The notes under the pieces were generated by a model. It saw nothing but the letters and a program-made list of their open reading frames with translations, ran no database searches and had not been told where the DNA came from. Source: Adiantum capillus-veneris (lineage: Eukaryota > Streptophyta > Polypodiopsida > Polypodiales > Pteridaceae). Taken from it: a stretch of 64,000 nt of DNA. Location of the stretch: assembly GCA_014529385.2 (NCBI GenBank), contig CM043966.1, positions 41,690,537 through 41,754,536 on the forward strand, given 5' to 3'. Both the position numbers and the translations under genes were made by a program. Below are positions 49,435 to 61,191 of this stretch, one piece after another; the stretch's first letter is position 1; each line of letters opens with the position of its first letter.

Positions 49435-50575
49435 CTCTAGGTTTATAGGATAAATCAAGGAATGTTTTGAGAGAGTTTCATATGCAATCTAATCTTCACT
49501 CACCAAAAGCAAGCTGACAAATTCATTTCTGGTCATTCTTCGTATGAGCTAGGATAAGTTGACATGTGGTAATCTGAAACTCTCTCCCTTAGTAGAGATC
49601 AAAGGGTATATATTGAAACAGGTTATGACATTTAAATGCCGAAAAACCTCAAGAAGAAACCCCTATATTTGGTTAAATCCATCAAAAGCAAGTGAAACTT
49701 ATGGTAGTCATTTGCAAAATGATATAGCAACTATCAGCTTCCTTCGTACCATGAAATTCCCACTAATGCCAGCAGTGCCCCGTAGTGGGTGTAGATCTAC
49801 ATGCCAATATATGGAGCGCACTCGCACGCAATAGCATCTCAAGCAATTATCAAGCATGGGTTCATAAGTCGCAACATACCAAAAAAAAGACACGTCAACC
49901 TTCACCCTTGAAGATACTCATATGTAGATAAATGATCATGTTTTGATGTCTTCAATGAGCTGGTTGGCGACAAAAACACAACAGAAAATGCTAATGGACG
50001 ATGTGTGCACATCAATTAGCATGATTTGTATTGAGCCATGGGTAACTTCACCAATTCATAACCAAGGAAAGTAAATGTATGGCCCAAAGTAAGTCTAGGG
50101 GACAAGGGGAGGGGGATTGACTTGCATCTAGGGGAATGTTCCTACCGCAACGCTAAAATTTCTCTTCTTCTTCTTCTTCCTCTTCTCATCCGCTTTCAAG
50201 TGGCCTTATACATACATATATGTATATGTATATATATGTATGCATGCATGCATGTATGTGTGGCAAACTGTTGAGATGCATATCAAGCACGGAAAATAAA
50301 GTAGTATACTAATGGTGTTGGGGGCAATGTGTTACTCACAATGGAATAGGCAGCCTCCACTTCTTCAATGGTTTTCTCGTACTCGCTACTGTAAGCTTGT
50401 TTTCGGCTGAGGCTCGCATCTATCTCTGCAAGTCTGCGAGTCAAGGCAAGCAAATCCTTCTGGATGCTGGCTTTCTCTGCCTCTTCCTTCTCTAGGGCTT
50501 TCCCGAGCTCATCTCTCTTCTGCCGGAGCTCATCCATGCCTAAAAATCCACAGAATAACAAAGTTGCATAGAGAC

Positions 50576-50627
<52 letters not shown>

Positions 50628-50754
50628 GGCGTGTGAGCTCGGAGCCGCAGGTCTGCATGGCGTCGCCTTTGGCAGCTAAAGAGCAAGAGTCCGGACACAG
50701 CACGCAGCGAGGAGGAGGTTGCTCGCTGTCCTTCACAGCATCCTTGCTTCCCAT
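48034..50754 (-). CDS. SSNA1: SSNA1/NA14/DIP13 homologue, microtubule-associated ciliary coiled-coil protein
   Basis: Three exons on the minus strand: 50754-50628, 50539-50340 and 48105-48034, with introns starting GTCTCT and GTGAGT and both ending AG. Splicing keeps one frame and gives 132 residues. From MQTCGSELTRRMDEL the protein lines up without gaps with the SSNA1 core. Exon 2 gives QKRDELGKALEKEEAEKA, ALTRRLAEIDASLSRK and YEKTIEEVEAAYSI; exon 3 gives IMESSQTLLHVLK. SSNA1 is a short helical protein that self-assembles into fibrils and acts at microtubules, basal bodies and cilia. Here it probably serves motile sperm. The first 32 residues are extra relative to animal SSNA1, and ATG at 50658 is an alternative start. 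The first intron is mostly (GA)n, and the second (2.2 kb) holds microsatellites and SINE-like repeats. Confidence 0.88.
48590..48765 (-). repeat. tRNA-derived SINE-like repeat, copy 1
   Basis: On the minus strand, an A-box-like tagtagattggttatct (48721-48743 region) and a B-box-like ggtcttgagttcaagcc (48682-48698) stand at tRNA-like spacing. A body follows (cttgggaatgttcctacaac) and then a CT-rich tail. The cloverleaf is not closed, so it is a SINE head rather than a tRNA gene. Confidence 0.5.
48795..48985 (-). repeat. SINE-like repeat, copy 2, with embedded (GT)n(GA)n
   Basis: Its plus-strand end (agaaaagttttgtaccgtcg, tgggcacaatccaaagagac) parallels copy 1 (aagttttttaacgttg, taggaacattcccaagagac). 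A long GT/GA microsatellite (48853-48928) splits it from a head-like part at 48930-48985. Confidence 0.4.
48853..48928. repeat. (GT)n(GA)n microsatellite
   Basis: About 50 bases of GT followed by about 26 of GA, within intron 2 of the SSNA1 gene. Confidence 0.95.
49390..49431. repeat. (GA)n microsatellite
   Basis: A pure GA run of about 42 bases in intron 2 of SSNA1. Confidence 0.95.
50117..50190 (+). repeat. SINE-like repeat, copy 3 (3' part only)
   Basis: gacttgcatctaggggaatg, then ttcctaccgcaacgctaaaa and a CTT-rich tail. It matches the body and tail of copy 1 in the opposite orientation. Confidence 0.45.
50580..50626. repeat. (GA)n microsatellite filling SSNA1 intron 1
   Basis: The 88-base first intron is mostly CT on the sense strand, right up to its donor (GTCTCT). 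A second run of the same type, 50760-50792, lies just upstream of the start codon in the presumed 5' UTR. Confidence 0.9.
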
Positions 50755-50755
50755 T

Positions 50756-50792
<37 letters not shown>

Positions 50793-50797
<5 letters not shown>

Positions 50798-53700
50798 GAT
50801 TCCACATCGAAATTTACTTCTTGCCAGGCCCCTAGAATGATAGACTAATCTTTTGGCCAGTCTAAAATGGTGATGAGTTTTTTATGGGAGCTCTCTAGGG
50901 TAAAAGCCAGGTTAAGCACAGTGCCAGGCCTAAAAGTTGACTCCCTCCTCAAGACTCTTAGTTTACAGGTTTTGAGTTTCACATGACTCTCAACGCGTAG
51001 AAGATAAGTGTCAGTAGGTTCTTGAGTTGTGTAGTTCAAATGATGCTTATCGTAGAGCTAAGCTTCATAGTGTAAACATTGTTAATTTACTCTATACAAT
51101 ATTATGTTGCTACAATATAACAAGTGACGCAAAAATTCATGATTTTGTCGTACATATTTGAAAGAAGAAGAAGCTTAGATTCAAAAATTCATAGTATTTT
51201 GAAGTATCTAACCTGGATATAATAAAAATAGTTCGTAACTTGTAAGTGAAATCTTTCAAGTGTTGCGGACCGTGGTCCCATCCATACCTAAGCTTGAGAG
51301 ATTGTCATGAAATCACATAGGAAACCAATGTCAACAAGAATGCAACACAAAAACCAATTGCATAGGTCATAGATGGGATGAATACATATGAAAAAAAACA
51401 CTAACAGAATGTACCTTGCAAGCGAACCAAGGAAACTTGTAAGACTTGGTAACCCCTCTAATTTACTCATGCATCTATGTTGTTTTAAGCCATCAATTGT
51501 TCTTCAAATGTTTCACCTCTTCAAGAAAAATATCTTTGGTTACTTGAACAGCCTCTTAATCCACCTTTTGCTGCCAATCTGTAACAATAAAGAAATCATT
51601 TCAAGAAAAGTGTGTTCCTTAATTCACATGCTACAAGTACAACAAGTGATAAAATCACGAGGTTTTCCCTTCAATGATCCGCATAAGAAAAAACACATAA
51701 GAAACTCACTAGGCTTGACACAAAAATATGAAGCGTCCCTTTCATTATCACAAAAATTTATGAGAATTGACTCTCAAATTGAAGTCCCAATGAGTCACGA
51801 CTAAAGGTCGACTTGAAACGACATACAAGACAAAATATTAGGCTTAATATCATCTAGCAAAGAAGCTCCATGGTTCAACCAACCTCAACTAAAAACTGCT
51901 TAAATGTCATAACTTGGATGAGGAAATCCCTCTCCAAAAGAGCATAACTCGCTCCTCATTTCGAATATAGAAAATATAGACCAAGGACTTTCCAAATAGT
52001 CAACAACCAGACATTACTCACTCCTATAGAATTAGGCACAAAGTAAAGAAACCCAAAAGAGACTTCCATTTTCTGACACTTTGCAGCTAGAATCACGGCA
52101 CCTGCAAAAAACCAGATCTTGAACAACCATACATTTAGCAGCTTAAAATATGCCGAATATATCATGCAAGCACATCCAATCATGGATTGCCTTCTACAAT
52201 GCAATGGAGAGGGAGAACGTGCCCATGATAACATTGCACTCTCTAAAGTGACCCTCAAACTTTTCAATTCTTAATGGATGCTCCGCTTCGCACTCGAGCT
52301 CACTGCTTGGTCTCTCCCACAAGAGCATATTGGCCACCAGACATGTTGCGGCTACTGCATGGTAGTCCCCATCTTCGGAAGTCCTCAATAACCAGTAAGC
52401 ATTGACCATTGCTACACACCATGCGTTCCTTACACTACAAAATCAACAATTAAAAGGGTATCCCCAACATCAATCACATGCAATCTCAAAAAGAACCAGC
52501 AAAGCAAAATAGCAAGTATAGGCCCTAATCTAAGAGGATCTCCTCCACAACTAGTGATCTAGTATCAATGTCTTAGCCCCAGGCACATGAAAACTTGCAA
52601 GAGCAGCATCCTCACCCTCAACTTTCGTCGAACGTTGGGGTCGCACTGCCCTTAAATCTACACAATCAACAATCGAGAGGCGCCTACTCGACATCAATGG
52701 ACAAGCGATCACAAAAAGAGCAGCAAAGCAATAGACGAACAAGATTTAGACATTGATATGAGGGGATTCTTTCTAAAATCCAGCAAGAGAGGATTAATGT
52801 CTTAGCCCCAAGGATGGAGAGCAAAACAGGGCAAGCGATAAAATTACCTTGGTTGCAACCTTCAAAGCGGGCCATTGGCTGTGTACTAAAATGATCACAG
52901 CACCTTCTAGATGGGTGTTTGGACAAAAATTTTGAGTTGTAGAGTCTACATACATATGAGTCCTTTGTAGAAACTCGAATACACCAACAAAGAGCATAAT
53001 GTGGGTGTTTATGGATGCTTAGCATACACACAAATGCATGGGAAGCATCACATAAAGCTAGATAACAAAGCTCTTAAATGCATCTTTGAGGGGAAGTATT
53101 GCTTTGAAAGTGAAGTTTACAAGTTGTATCGTGCATATAGTTCAAATGTAATTTGACTAGGCAAGAGATAGCTTTTATGGATGCTTTTTAGTCTCATTTG
53201 TCATGTATGAAGCATACATGTTTTTGTTCACAAGCTTTGTATTGAATGTCATTTCCCCTGTTCAATGATGATCCTTAAAGTTTATATTTACATTAGAGCC
53301 TTTGCAGGTTTCTAATGATTCTATAGATCATCCTATTTTTTAGTATGATGTAAATGATGCATTTGGATTTTGAGGAGTCTTGTACTAGAATCCCAAAATG
53401 GATATTGTAGACTTTGTGTTGCAGCAACATGATCACATTGTTACCTACACGTACTCATTTTGGGTCTCAATAGCATCTTACACTAAACATTTTTTGTTGC
53501 GGCAGACTCAAGTTTTTGTGATAAGAATCTTTTGAGAAATTTCAAAATTCTAACCTTTTAGTTGTTTCCATGTATTCAGAGTATAATGGTAATGTCAAGA
53601 ATGATACTTGGTCTTTCTATAATTTTTCTCGCGTTAAAAAGAGAAATTGTAGGTATTTAAGCATCATTGTACCATTGATTGCTACAATGCAATGATTGTC

Positions 53701-56700
53701 AACAAAGGTTTAGGCAAGGGAGAAGACATGTATTTTGATGAATCCATTGCTTTGACGTCTTACATGACAACCATTTAGAGCTTGCCATGCATTGAATGGA
53801 ATTTGCACCACTTGGACATAAGTACAATTTTTTGGAATGAGGTGTATGTAGTGCGTCCTTGTGGCTTTGTTTAGAAAGGGCAAGAAACATACTATACATA
53901 CATCGGCGTATTGTTTAGCACAAGCATCACATTCATGATATGAAAAGATACATGCTTGCTTGATTGCACAAAGAGCACTCTTTATATAGTATTCAAAAGT
54001 GACATTCTTTAGTATAGTTGATCATATGTTGTATGTACAATGTCCATGATGCTTTATGTTAGGCATTGCTTCATGTTTCTCGAGCTTGCCAATGTGCTCC
54101 ATGTGAAGGTAGCAACTTTTGCTATCATCCTTCAATACATCATGGTCCTTCAACTCTAAAGAGAGTGTAGAATGCTTGACGCTTGGTAGGACTATGCTCC
54201 CCACCACCCCTCCCATAATGTCCACCATAAAAGCAAGCATCCCAAGGAGTACCACAATTTTAGTGGGAGGAGTGAGGATGATTGCCCTAGAGTATCTCCA
54301 TGGAGATGAGCACTGGCTTTTAAAAGATTGACAAAATGATTACATTGTGGCTATGGTAGAAAATTCACATGTATGAAAGGAAAACTCATATCAATCAAAA
54401 GAAGAAGAGACGTGTAAGGAGGAGCCACTCTCTTGCTTCCCAAGCCTCCACCATGCATTGTGCAGCAAGCACCACTTTTGGGAGAGATATTTAGCTTTTG
54501 ATGAGATTCTGATGAGCTTAACACTAGTTTGATACCAAAATGGACAAGGAAGAGATTTAGCCATTTGATGAGATTTTGATGAGCTTAACACTAGTTTGAT
54601 AGCAAAATGGACAATCAAGTGTCTAGTTTTGTAAATTTGGATAAATGACATGTGAATTCAAAAGAGGCTCTGAAATTTTGTTCTTGCGTGTACTTTATAC
54701 ATTAATCATAGTATTTGTAGAAATTGTCTCCTTAGGCTTTTGAGCTTATCATAGTAAAGGATTGCACCGAGATGAATTTTAAGGATAAGTCCATAAGCTA
54801 TAAAACACAACATTGAGGCCTATGAAGAAATTATAGACTACTTCTTAATAAACTACTCCATAATTATGAGAGCTTTACTCAATAGGAAATTATCTTAAGC
54901 TTTCATTAAATTTTGTTATCTGATTTGGATATACAAGTTTCATGCGCCAGATACTATGTGAAATAAAACATGCTATTTATGTAATCTCAAGTTCATGTTA
55001 TATAGTCATGTATGCTATTCGAGTAATATTGTGAGGACTAAGGGAGTTGGGCATGCCTATTCTCCATCCAACCACTCCCTTTTATAGAATCCATGAGCTA
55101 TCTTTAGGGAACCCCTATTCTTGGCATACTTACCTGGCCTTTCCTAGGAGGTGTCCCCCCTTGGTCCTATCATTTGTCCTGACCAGTTGTCAACAAGCAA
55201 GAGTTGCGCGCAATAGTTTATTAGGGGCAAGGTCCTAACATGGACATGACTCCTACATTTCTATGTTCACTTTGCAGTTTTATCACTTTAATGTAGTTTG
55301 AGACAAGTTTTTGACAAAGGATTTTTATGAGAATCAAAATTGTTTATCAGATTTTGGTGCGAAATCCAAGTACCTCTTTTATACTTTTTTTGATAGGCAT
55401 CTCCAAATGTCATGGAGTATTATTTTTCCTATCTACCTACCAATTGTGAGTTTCCGTTATTGGTTCTTGTAGGAAGGTGCTCACTAAAAAAAAAATTTCA
55501 AGACTTATAGGAAAGTGCTTTTGTAAGCTTAGATGTTTTGCCAGATTTTTCTCTTGTAGAAAAGTTCTCATTGGGACTTTTCTTTACAAGTTGAGACATC
55601 CTCACCATGGATGTTTATTTTATGGTCTATTACAAGGTTCTGGACTATGGTAGTCTAAGTATGTCCAAAGATGGAGAGCAGATAACCATGTTCTATATTT
55701 GCAAGGGAACATTGAATGTATTTCAATCAAGTAGTCATGTTGCAAAATTTCAGGTATTTTTATGACAACTATGCGACCACGCAAAAGTACGACATGTACT
55801 TTCAGTTTTGATTTTTTCTCATCAGCAAACAGCATTTGGTAAAGTCATGCACACTGACGAACGAATTAATAATAGAAGTCGCAAACAAAAAACAAATTTT
55901 GAAAGAAGCTTGTAAAGGTTCACAAATGTCACTGTGAGCAACTAGTAACTTTTCCACCACCACAAACAAAGATGGAGACGTTACTTCAAAACGAGATATT
56001 CTATACATATAAATCAACAACTTGGATTTGAGATTCCTCCTTCAAAAACAAACATTTAGGCATTGTATGGGTCCAAGAGCACAATACTGAAGGATAACCT
56101 TTTTGATGGATTAGCTAATAAAAGAGCGTGACATTAATAATTGTGTTAATGATGAAAGAACACTATAGTTTGTCCAAAGAAAAGTAACATGGGTATTGTA
56201 TTTAATCAAGTGTGTGAGTAAGTTTAACATGACAAACTCATGTGTTACATTGCAAGGCTTAAATTCAGAAGGTGTGCTAAGAAATGGACCTTTAGACTAG
56301 GGAGTCTTAAGAGGCTATTGCATAGTGATATGCATAAGGTGTGTTGAAGCTGTTTTCAACAAACAACAGGCATGGAGTGCTACATAATCCAGCTAAATAG
56401 AGAACCCTTATTATGCAAGTACTTAAGTAATCAATAACAAATTATGATATGAAATCGGATTGCCAAAAACCAAGTCAAGGAAGAACATATGCTCGGCTCA
56501 ATCAACATGCATCAGCCTAGTACTAATACGTTGAACAAGTTAGAGAATGTTTCTCTAAGACTCAATTCTACTCATTGAGTCTCAATTTGAAAGGAAAATC
56601 TGTCAAAGACCAGCTAGAAGCAAGTGTATTGTCACTTCCTTGATATAATTTACTCTAGCAATCTAGCCAAGAAGACATGCATTTTTATATGACCAGACAA

Positions 56701-57260
56701 AGAAGATGGACCACTGCCGATCCATCTTCTTAAGTGTTCATGTGTGCAAAGTAATTTTGCAATAATAGCGCTTTCAAAGATTTCCTGCATATTATCGAGC
56801 TGGCAAAATAAAAAAAAGAATTGCCGTATCGTTTAGTATTTTGAACTTATGGCATGACAAGGTAGGTCTCTACAATTTCCAGAGAATAAAAAACCTTTCA
56901 AAACATCAAAAATCCAGAGGTAATGGTGTAGGAGATGAAAAGCCTCACGACATTGGAAAGTGGAAAGACTTTGTAAAGAGGGTGTCTCGAGTGCATGCAA
57001 TATGTGTTTACCTTTCCTTAGAGTTTTCTTCTCCTTTGGAGTTGCCTTGCAACTATGCTTCTACATATCCTTAAGAATTAACACAAGAAGAATAAAATGA
57101 AAGAAAGTGGCATTCAAGTGCCCAAGTCGCACGATAGGCTCATCCAAAATTGGCTGCATAGGTATGCAATTACGAAGTCTCCACTGAGGTTAGTAAAATG
57201 GATAATTGTATCTCTATTTGATAGATTCCTGAGGATATTATGTTATAAAGGTGTACAACC
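50793..57260. other. Long intergenic stretch, no gene recognised
   Basis: Only short frames occur. The one with most gene-like composition is minus 52409-52197 (NAYWLLRTSEDGDYHAVAAT...), which I cannot identify. 52503-52790 contains a diverged duplication around aatgtcttagcccca. No LTR pair or transposase was seen. Confidence 0.4.
54485..54617. repeat. Tandem duplication of about 66 bp
   Basis: gatgagatt(c/t)tgatgagcttaaca followed by ctagtttgata(c/g)caaaatgg occurs twice in succession, starting near 54485 and 54552. Confidence 0.8.
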
Positions 57261-57562
57261 TTAGGTGCCGATCCCTTGGTGGAAGTTCAATGGCATTCTT
57301 AAGCAGCAGATGGAAATCCGTCAGAAGACCTTTGGTGTTTCCAAATACAGATACTGCAGCAGTAAAAAACATCATGAAATGCTTGCACAAACATTATCTT
57401 CTTTTTCTAATTTGAAAATAAACAAAACAAAACAAACCAACCTCAAAAGATCTCCCATTCTGCTCAAACTCTAGCATACTCAAAGCCACTTCACAACTTT
57501 GAGCTACAATGGGTTCAAGGTCATCTTGCAAGTGCCGCAATAGTGCAAGGCTCTCATTGTCT
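57261..57562 (-). CDS. Two candidate exons of an unidentified minus-strand gene
   Basis: A first candidate exon (about 57562-57442) follows an AG after a CT-rich stretch and encodes [20 protein letters not shown], then [19 protein letters not shown], ending at GAG|GTTGGT. A second (57353-57261) follows a tgctgcag acceptor and encodes [20 protein letters not shown], then [10 protein letters not shown], ending AAG|GTTGTA. Both are free of stops, helical-looking, and bounded by plausible splice sites. A third short continuation near 57205-57130 is possible. I do not recognise the protein. It could be a host gene with the remaining exons outside detectable range. Confidence 0.35.
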
Positions 57563-57573
57563 GTATCAATGAG

Positions 57574-57576
<3 letters not shown>

Positions 57577-57626
<50 letters not shown>
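57577..57626. repeat. (TC)n microsatellite
   Basis: About 50 bases of TC, directly upstream (minus-strand sense) of the first candidate exon. Confidence 0.95.
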
Positions 57627-57629
<3 letters not shown>

Positions 57630-58531
57630 ATTATTTTGTGGTAATCAAGTTCCAGCAATGGGAAGGGAGATGGTCAAGTTGAGGTGATGGGAAATCAGAA
57701 GTCGAGAACAGGTTTTTTCTTGGCACATCTTTCAAGAGCTGCTTTATTTTCTTGCCACACATTAAACATGCTCTTGGTTTTCTTTCCGTGTTCATCTTCA
57801 GTCTGTTGTGTGTGCAATGACACACACACGGTCAAGATTGACACTCGCACGCGTCCAATACTAGTACAATCCGGTGTTAGTACGGCACGAAATGGAACAG
57901 GCCAAAGCTAGTACAACACGTGTGATGAACGGAACAGAGTTTAGAAAAGCGCTTAGGATACCAAATTTGAAAGGCCCAAATGGCATCTTTGCAACACATG
58001 AGGATGAGGCTTCAACTTTGGCCCCACACCCTTGCGCCTTGGGTATACAAGCTCTTTAAGTATCCTCTTGAGTACTCACATGTCAAGTAACAAAATGTAT
58101 TACTTACTCCCTTACAGTCAGTGCAAAAGCAAGCACACACTTGATCACATTGCATTAAAGATTACAATTATACACATCGAACTCACAACAAAATGTAGGT
58201 CAAAAGCTTACTCAAAACAAAGGAGAAGAAGAAGATCATCCGCCAGGGGAGGATATTACTCAAAGAAAGGATTAAAGATGGTCCAAAGTGGAAGGTTCGA
58301 GGATTCAAAGACGACAAGTAAAAATACACAGGATTGAAAATGGTCCAGAGTGGAAAGTTTGAGGATTCAAGTCAACAACGACAACAACCATCTTCTCTGT
58401 GACTTTGGCACTTGCATTTTCTACAGTTATTTTACCTTTCTCTCTTGCAATGTACACTTGTTGGAGATTTCTTGAAGTACCATGATCTCCATCTTGCGTT
58501 TGTTTGAGGAAGGTGTTTGACAGTTTCTTGG
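57627..58531. other. Intergenic, with a small tandem repeat
   Basis: 58260-58370 repeats gatt(a/g)aa(g/a)atggtcca(a/g)agtgga followed by agg/aag-tt(c/t)gaggattcaa with a spacing of about 70 bases. No gene was found. A minus-strand frame at 57631-57825 (KKIKQLLKDVPRKNLF) might belong with the exons to its left, but the evidence is weak. Confidence 0.35.
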
Positions 58532-59054
58532 TGTCACATGCAAATCTAAACCTATGTGCATGTGGACAAGGAAACTCCTACTTCTAGGGTTTTGGCGTTT
58601 TAAATTTTCAGCCCAAGACAGCAGATCAGCCAGCGTTTTCAGATCTCAGTCCATCTACATTGTCATCATCAGCACTGTCGATATTGTCATTGCCAAATCA
58701 GCCCATAGCCTTGTCAGTACTTGCAGTCCCATCAATTCCACCAGCATTTTTGCATTTCAGCCCTTCGCCTCGCAGATCCAAGCATCCACCACAAGATCCC
58801 ATCAGCATCTAAGCATCTAGGACCATTGTATCAGCATTTGTGCAATCTAAAGCAAATACCTCTCTAGCGATAGAGAGGGGACCCCTTAGAGGGGGGTTTG
58901 GAAGCCCCTCTCCTTCACTCACAGAACCTTCACTCGCAATATCATTCTCTCCCCTCTCTCTAGTCTATTGCACATCTCAGTAAAAGGAACCTTGAGTAAG
59001 CAATAAGCACTCATCCTGAGCATTCACCATCAATCACTTCCGCTGCACATTACA
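58532..59054 (+). repeat. LTR 1 of a tandem pair of deleted Ty3/gypsy-like elements
   Basis: Begins TGTCACATGCAAATC, ends CACATTACA, and is followed at 59056 by TGGTATTAGAGC, a one-base variant of the tRNA-Met primer-binding site. It aligns at both ends with LTR 2 (TGTCACGTG... and ...CCTTACA) but is shorter (523 against 957 bases). Confidence 0.8.
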
Positions 59055-59571
59055 TTGGTATTAGAGCTCTTTGGTAGTGTTTGCTTGTTGCGATCGCACG
59101 AACCCAAGTTTATTTGGGCGTGGCGATTCCTAATCGTGTTTTGTTGAAGAGTGACACGAATCCCAAGAAAGAAGGGATTGTCCAGCCTCCCCTTATGTCT
59201 TTTTTCACTCATTGAGAGCGGACTGTGCACTTAGCGGCCGGCCAATCGACGTGAGGTGGGAAAAAGCAACCTTGGTGTGAGCGTAAGGCCGCCAAGGGGT
59301 GCGCCCGCAGAAAAGGGTAGAACTCAGGTGAAGAGAAGATCCTTCTCAACGCGATTTGCAAGCGAAAAAAAACCTCAAGAACCCCAAGAACCCAAGACCC
59401 TCAAGACTCAAGAACCTCAAGACCCAAGATTCTCACGAATCAAGGACCTCAAGACCCTCAAGAACCCAAGTTCCTCGTGAACTTAAGAACCCAGACCCCC
59501 AAGAACCCAAGTTCCTCGTGAACTTAAGAACCCAAGACTCCCAAGAACCCACAAGAACCCACGATTGCAGA

Positions 59572-61009
59572 ATGGTCATCACTCGAAGCGGAATGGATAC
59601 TTCGCTTGGAGGTGATGAGCATGAGAGAGACGAAGAAGAATTTTCCCCACCGGGAGGTTTTTACGACCCTTCCCCATCTACGACAAAGATTGCACTAACT
59701 CCTATGGAGGAGTTGGACCAAGAAAGAGAAGCAAAAAGAAAAGCCTGCGAAGAAGACATGGCAGCATCGAGCGTAAGTACCAAGAAAGAATGGCAGCCAT
59801 AGCGCGTGAGAACGAGCAAGCACGCTTGGAAGCCAAAGCAAGAGAAGCAGAATTTGATCGAGCGAACAAAGCAAGACAAGCATAATTTTATCGCGAGAAC
59901 AAAGCACGAATGCAAGAGATGTTGCGACTCTTTTCTCAAGTGTCGACACTGATGCAAGAAATTCGGGAAAAGAAGACTCTCTCAGTCTCTTTTTCTCCAA
60001 AGCATGACACACAGGATTTGCATGATTGTGTGAAGCATGATGATGTTTTGATTGACAATGATAAGCACAATGACTTGCATGATGATTTGAATGACAAGCA
60101 TGATGATTTGGATGACAAAGATAAGCATGATGATTTGAATGATATTGCTAAGCATGATGATTTGGATGCCAATGACAAGCATGATGATTTGCATGATCAA
60201 GATGTGATTTCTCACGAGCATGATGAGTTGCATAAAGATGATGTGATTGTTCACCAGGATGATGTGTTAGTGGATGCTTTTTCTAGCGAAGCTAACCTAG
60301 TTGTAGATTCGATCAATCACAATGATCCGACCTTGGCTTTCGAGTCGAGGTCCAAAGAACCCCCACAGGACGATTCGATCATTCAGGACGAACCGATCTT
60401 GGCTCTCGAGCCTTGTCCAAAGAACCCTCACAGGAAGTATTATGTGTTCGCATGATTGATACGCACGCATTGTTCGAGTGTTTCATTCGTGACGGTTTCC
60501 TGTATTTTAGTCAGCATCGTTATGTGATCCCTTTTCCTAGGCATGACATACTGTATGTTGAGCACGTTTCTCTCATGAATGAGCACGAATGTATGCGGAT
60601 TGTTCATGAAAAGTTGAAAAGTTTGTATGTCAAGAAGTCACATTCCATGTTTCTTCCTAGGCATGACACAGTTTCCGAAAGAGCACATGATTGTATGAGC
60701 ACCAAGCATGGGCATTTCCATTGTGATTTGCCACAGTTGATTGATTTCGATCACACAGAAAAGAATCGATCGCATTGTTTGCATGTGTTTGATGAACGGG
60801 TTGTCACTCCGTCTCTATGTTCATCTACATTGCATACACAGTCTTTAGAGAAGACAAGATTTTTTTCCTTCACTTTACATGGAATGGGTATGTTCATGGT
60901 TTTGTGTTGGAGATTGTTTCAGGAATTTTCAACCATGGAGATTCTTGAAGACAAAAGACGCAGGACTCTACACGAAGTTGAAGCAAGAAAGGAGATTCGG
61001 AAGACTTAG
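59572..61009 (+). pseudogene. Gag-like frame with coiled coil and Asp/His-rich repeats, fused to an RNase H tail
   Basis: The ATG at 59572 gives MVITRSGMDTSLGGDE, then an acidic region and TPMEELDQEREAKRKACEED. After a shift near 59775, the coiled coil continues (ERMAAIARENEQARLEAKA) across a TAA at 59884. 60040-60240 encodes 7-8 units of the type NDKHDDL(H/N/D)D. Next, SSEANLVVDSINHNDPTLAF corresponds to the RNase H tail PSKANPVADTISHAGQ seen in internal region 2, so most of pol was deleted and the ends fused. A further frame (60413-61009) carries a charged C-terminus (MEILEDKRRRTLHEVEARK). The product, if any, is unknown. Confidence 0.6.
60040..60240 (+). repeat. Coding minisatellite (KHDDL repeats)
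   Basis: Units of 24-33 bases built on aagcatgatgatttg(a/g)atgac. Confidence 0.85.
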
Positions 61010-61191
61010 TGTCGCTTTTGGCACGGCCCAAAGAAGCAAGCATTGCAGACCTTTATGAAGTTCAAGTACCGCTCGACCCACACAGCGGAGTGGGCCGGCG
61101 AAGAGTCCCTTCCAGGATTCCGGATACTGTTGGCGATCTCCCTCGACGCCATACAGTTCGGTACCAGTACCTCACTTTGAAAAGGAGGGGA

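Larger units (their letters stand above)
59055..61191 (+). mobile_element. Internal region 1 of the deleted LTR element
   Basis: Starts with the primer-binding site and the cgatcgcacgaacccaagtt leader shared with internal region 2. 59360-59560 is a minisatellite of aagaacccaagttcctcgtg-type units. It then holds the gag-like frames annotated separately and ends at a polypurine tract (aaaaggagggga) next to LTR 2. At 2.1 kb without RT or integrase it is non-autonomous. Confidence 0.75.

Noticed and set aside
58256-58337. Arg/Ser-rich short protein
   Set aside because: A short frame in a small tandem repeat, with no supporting splice sites or similarity.
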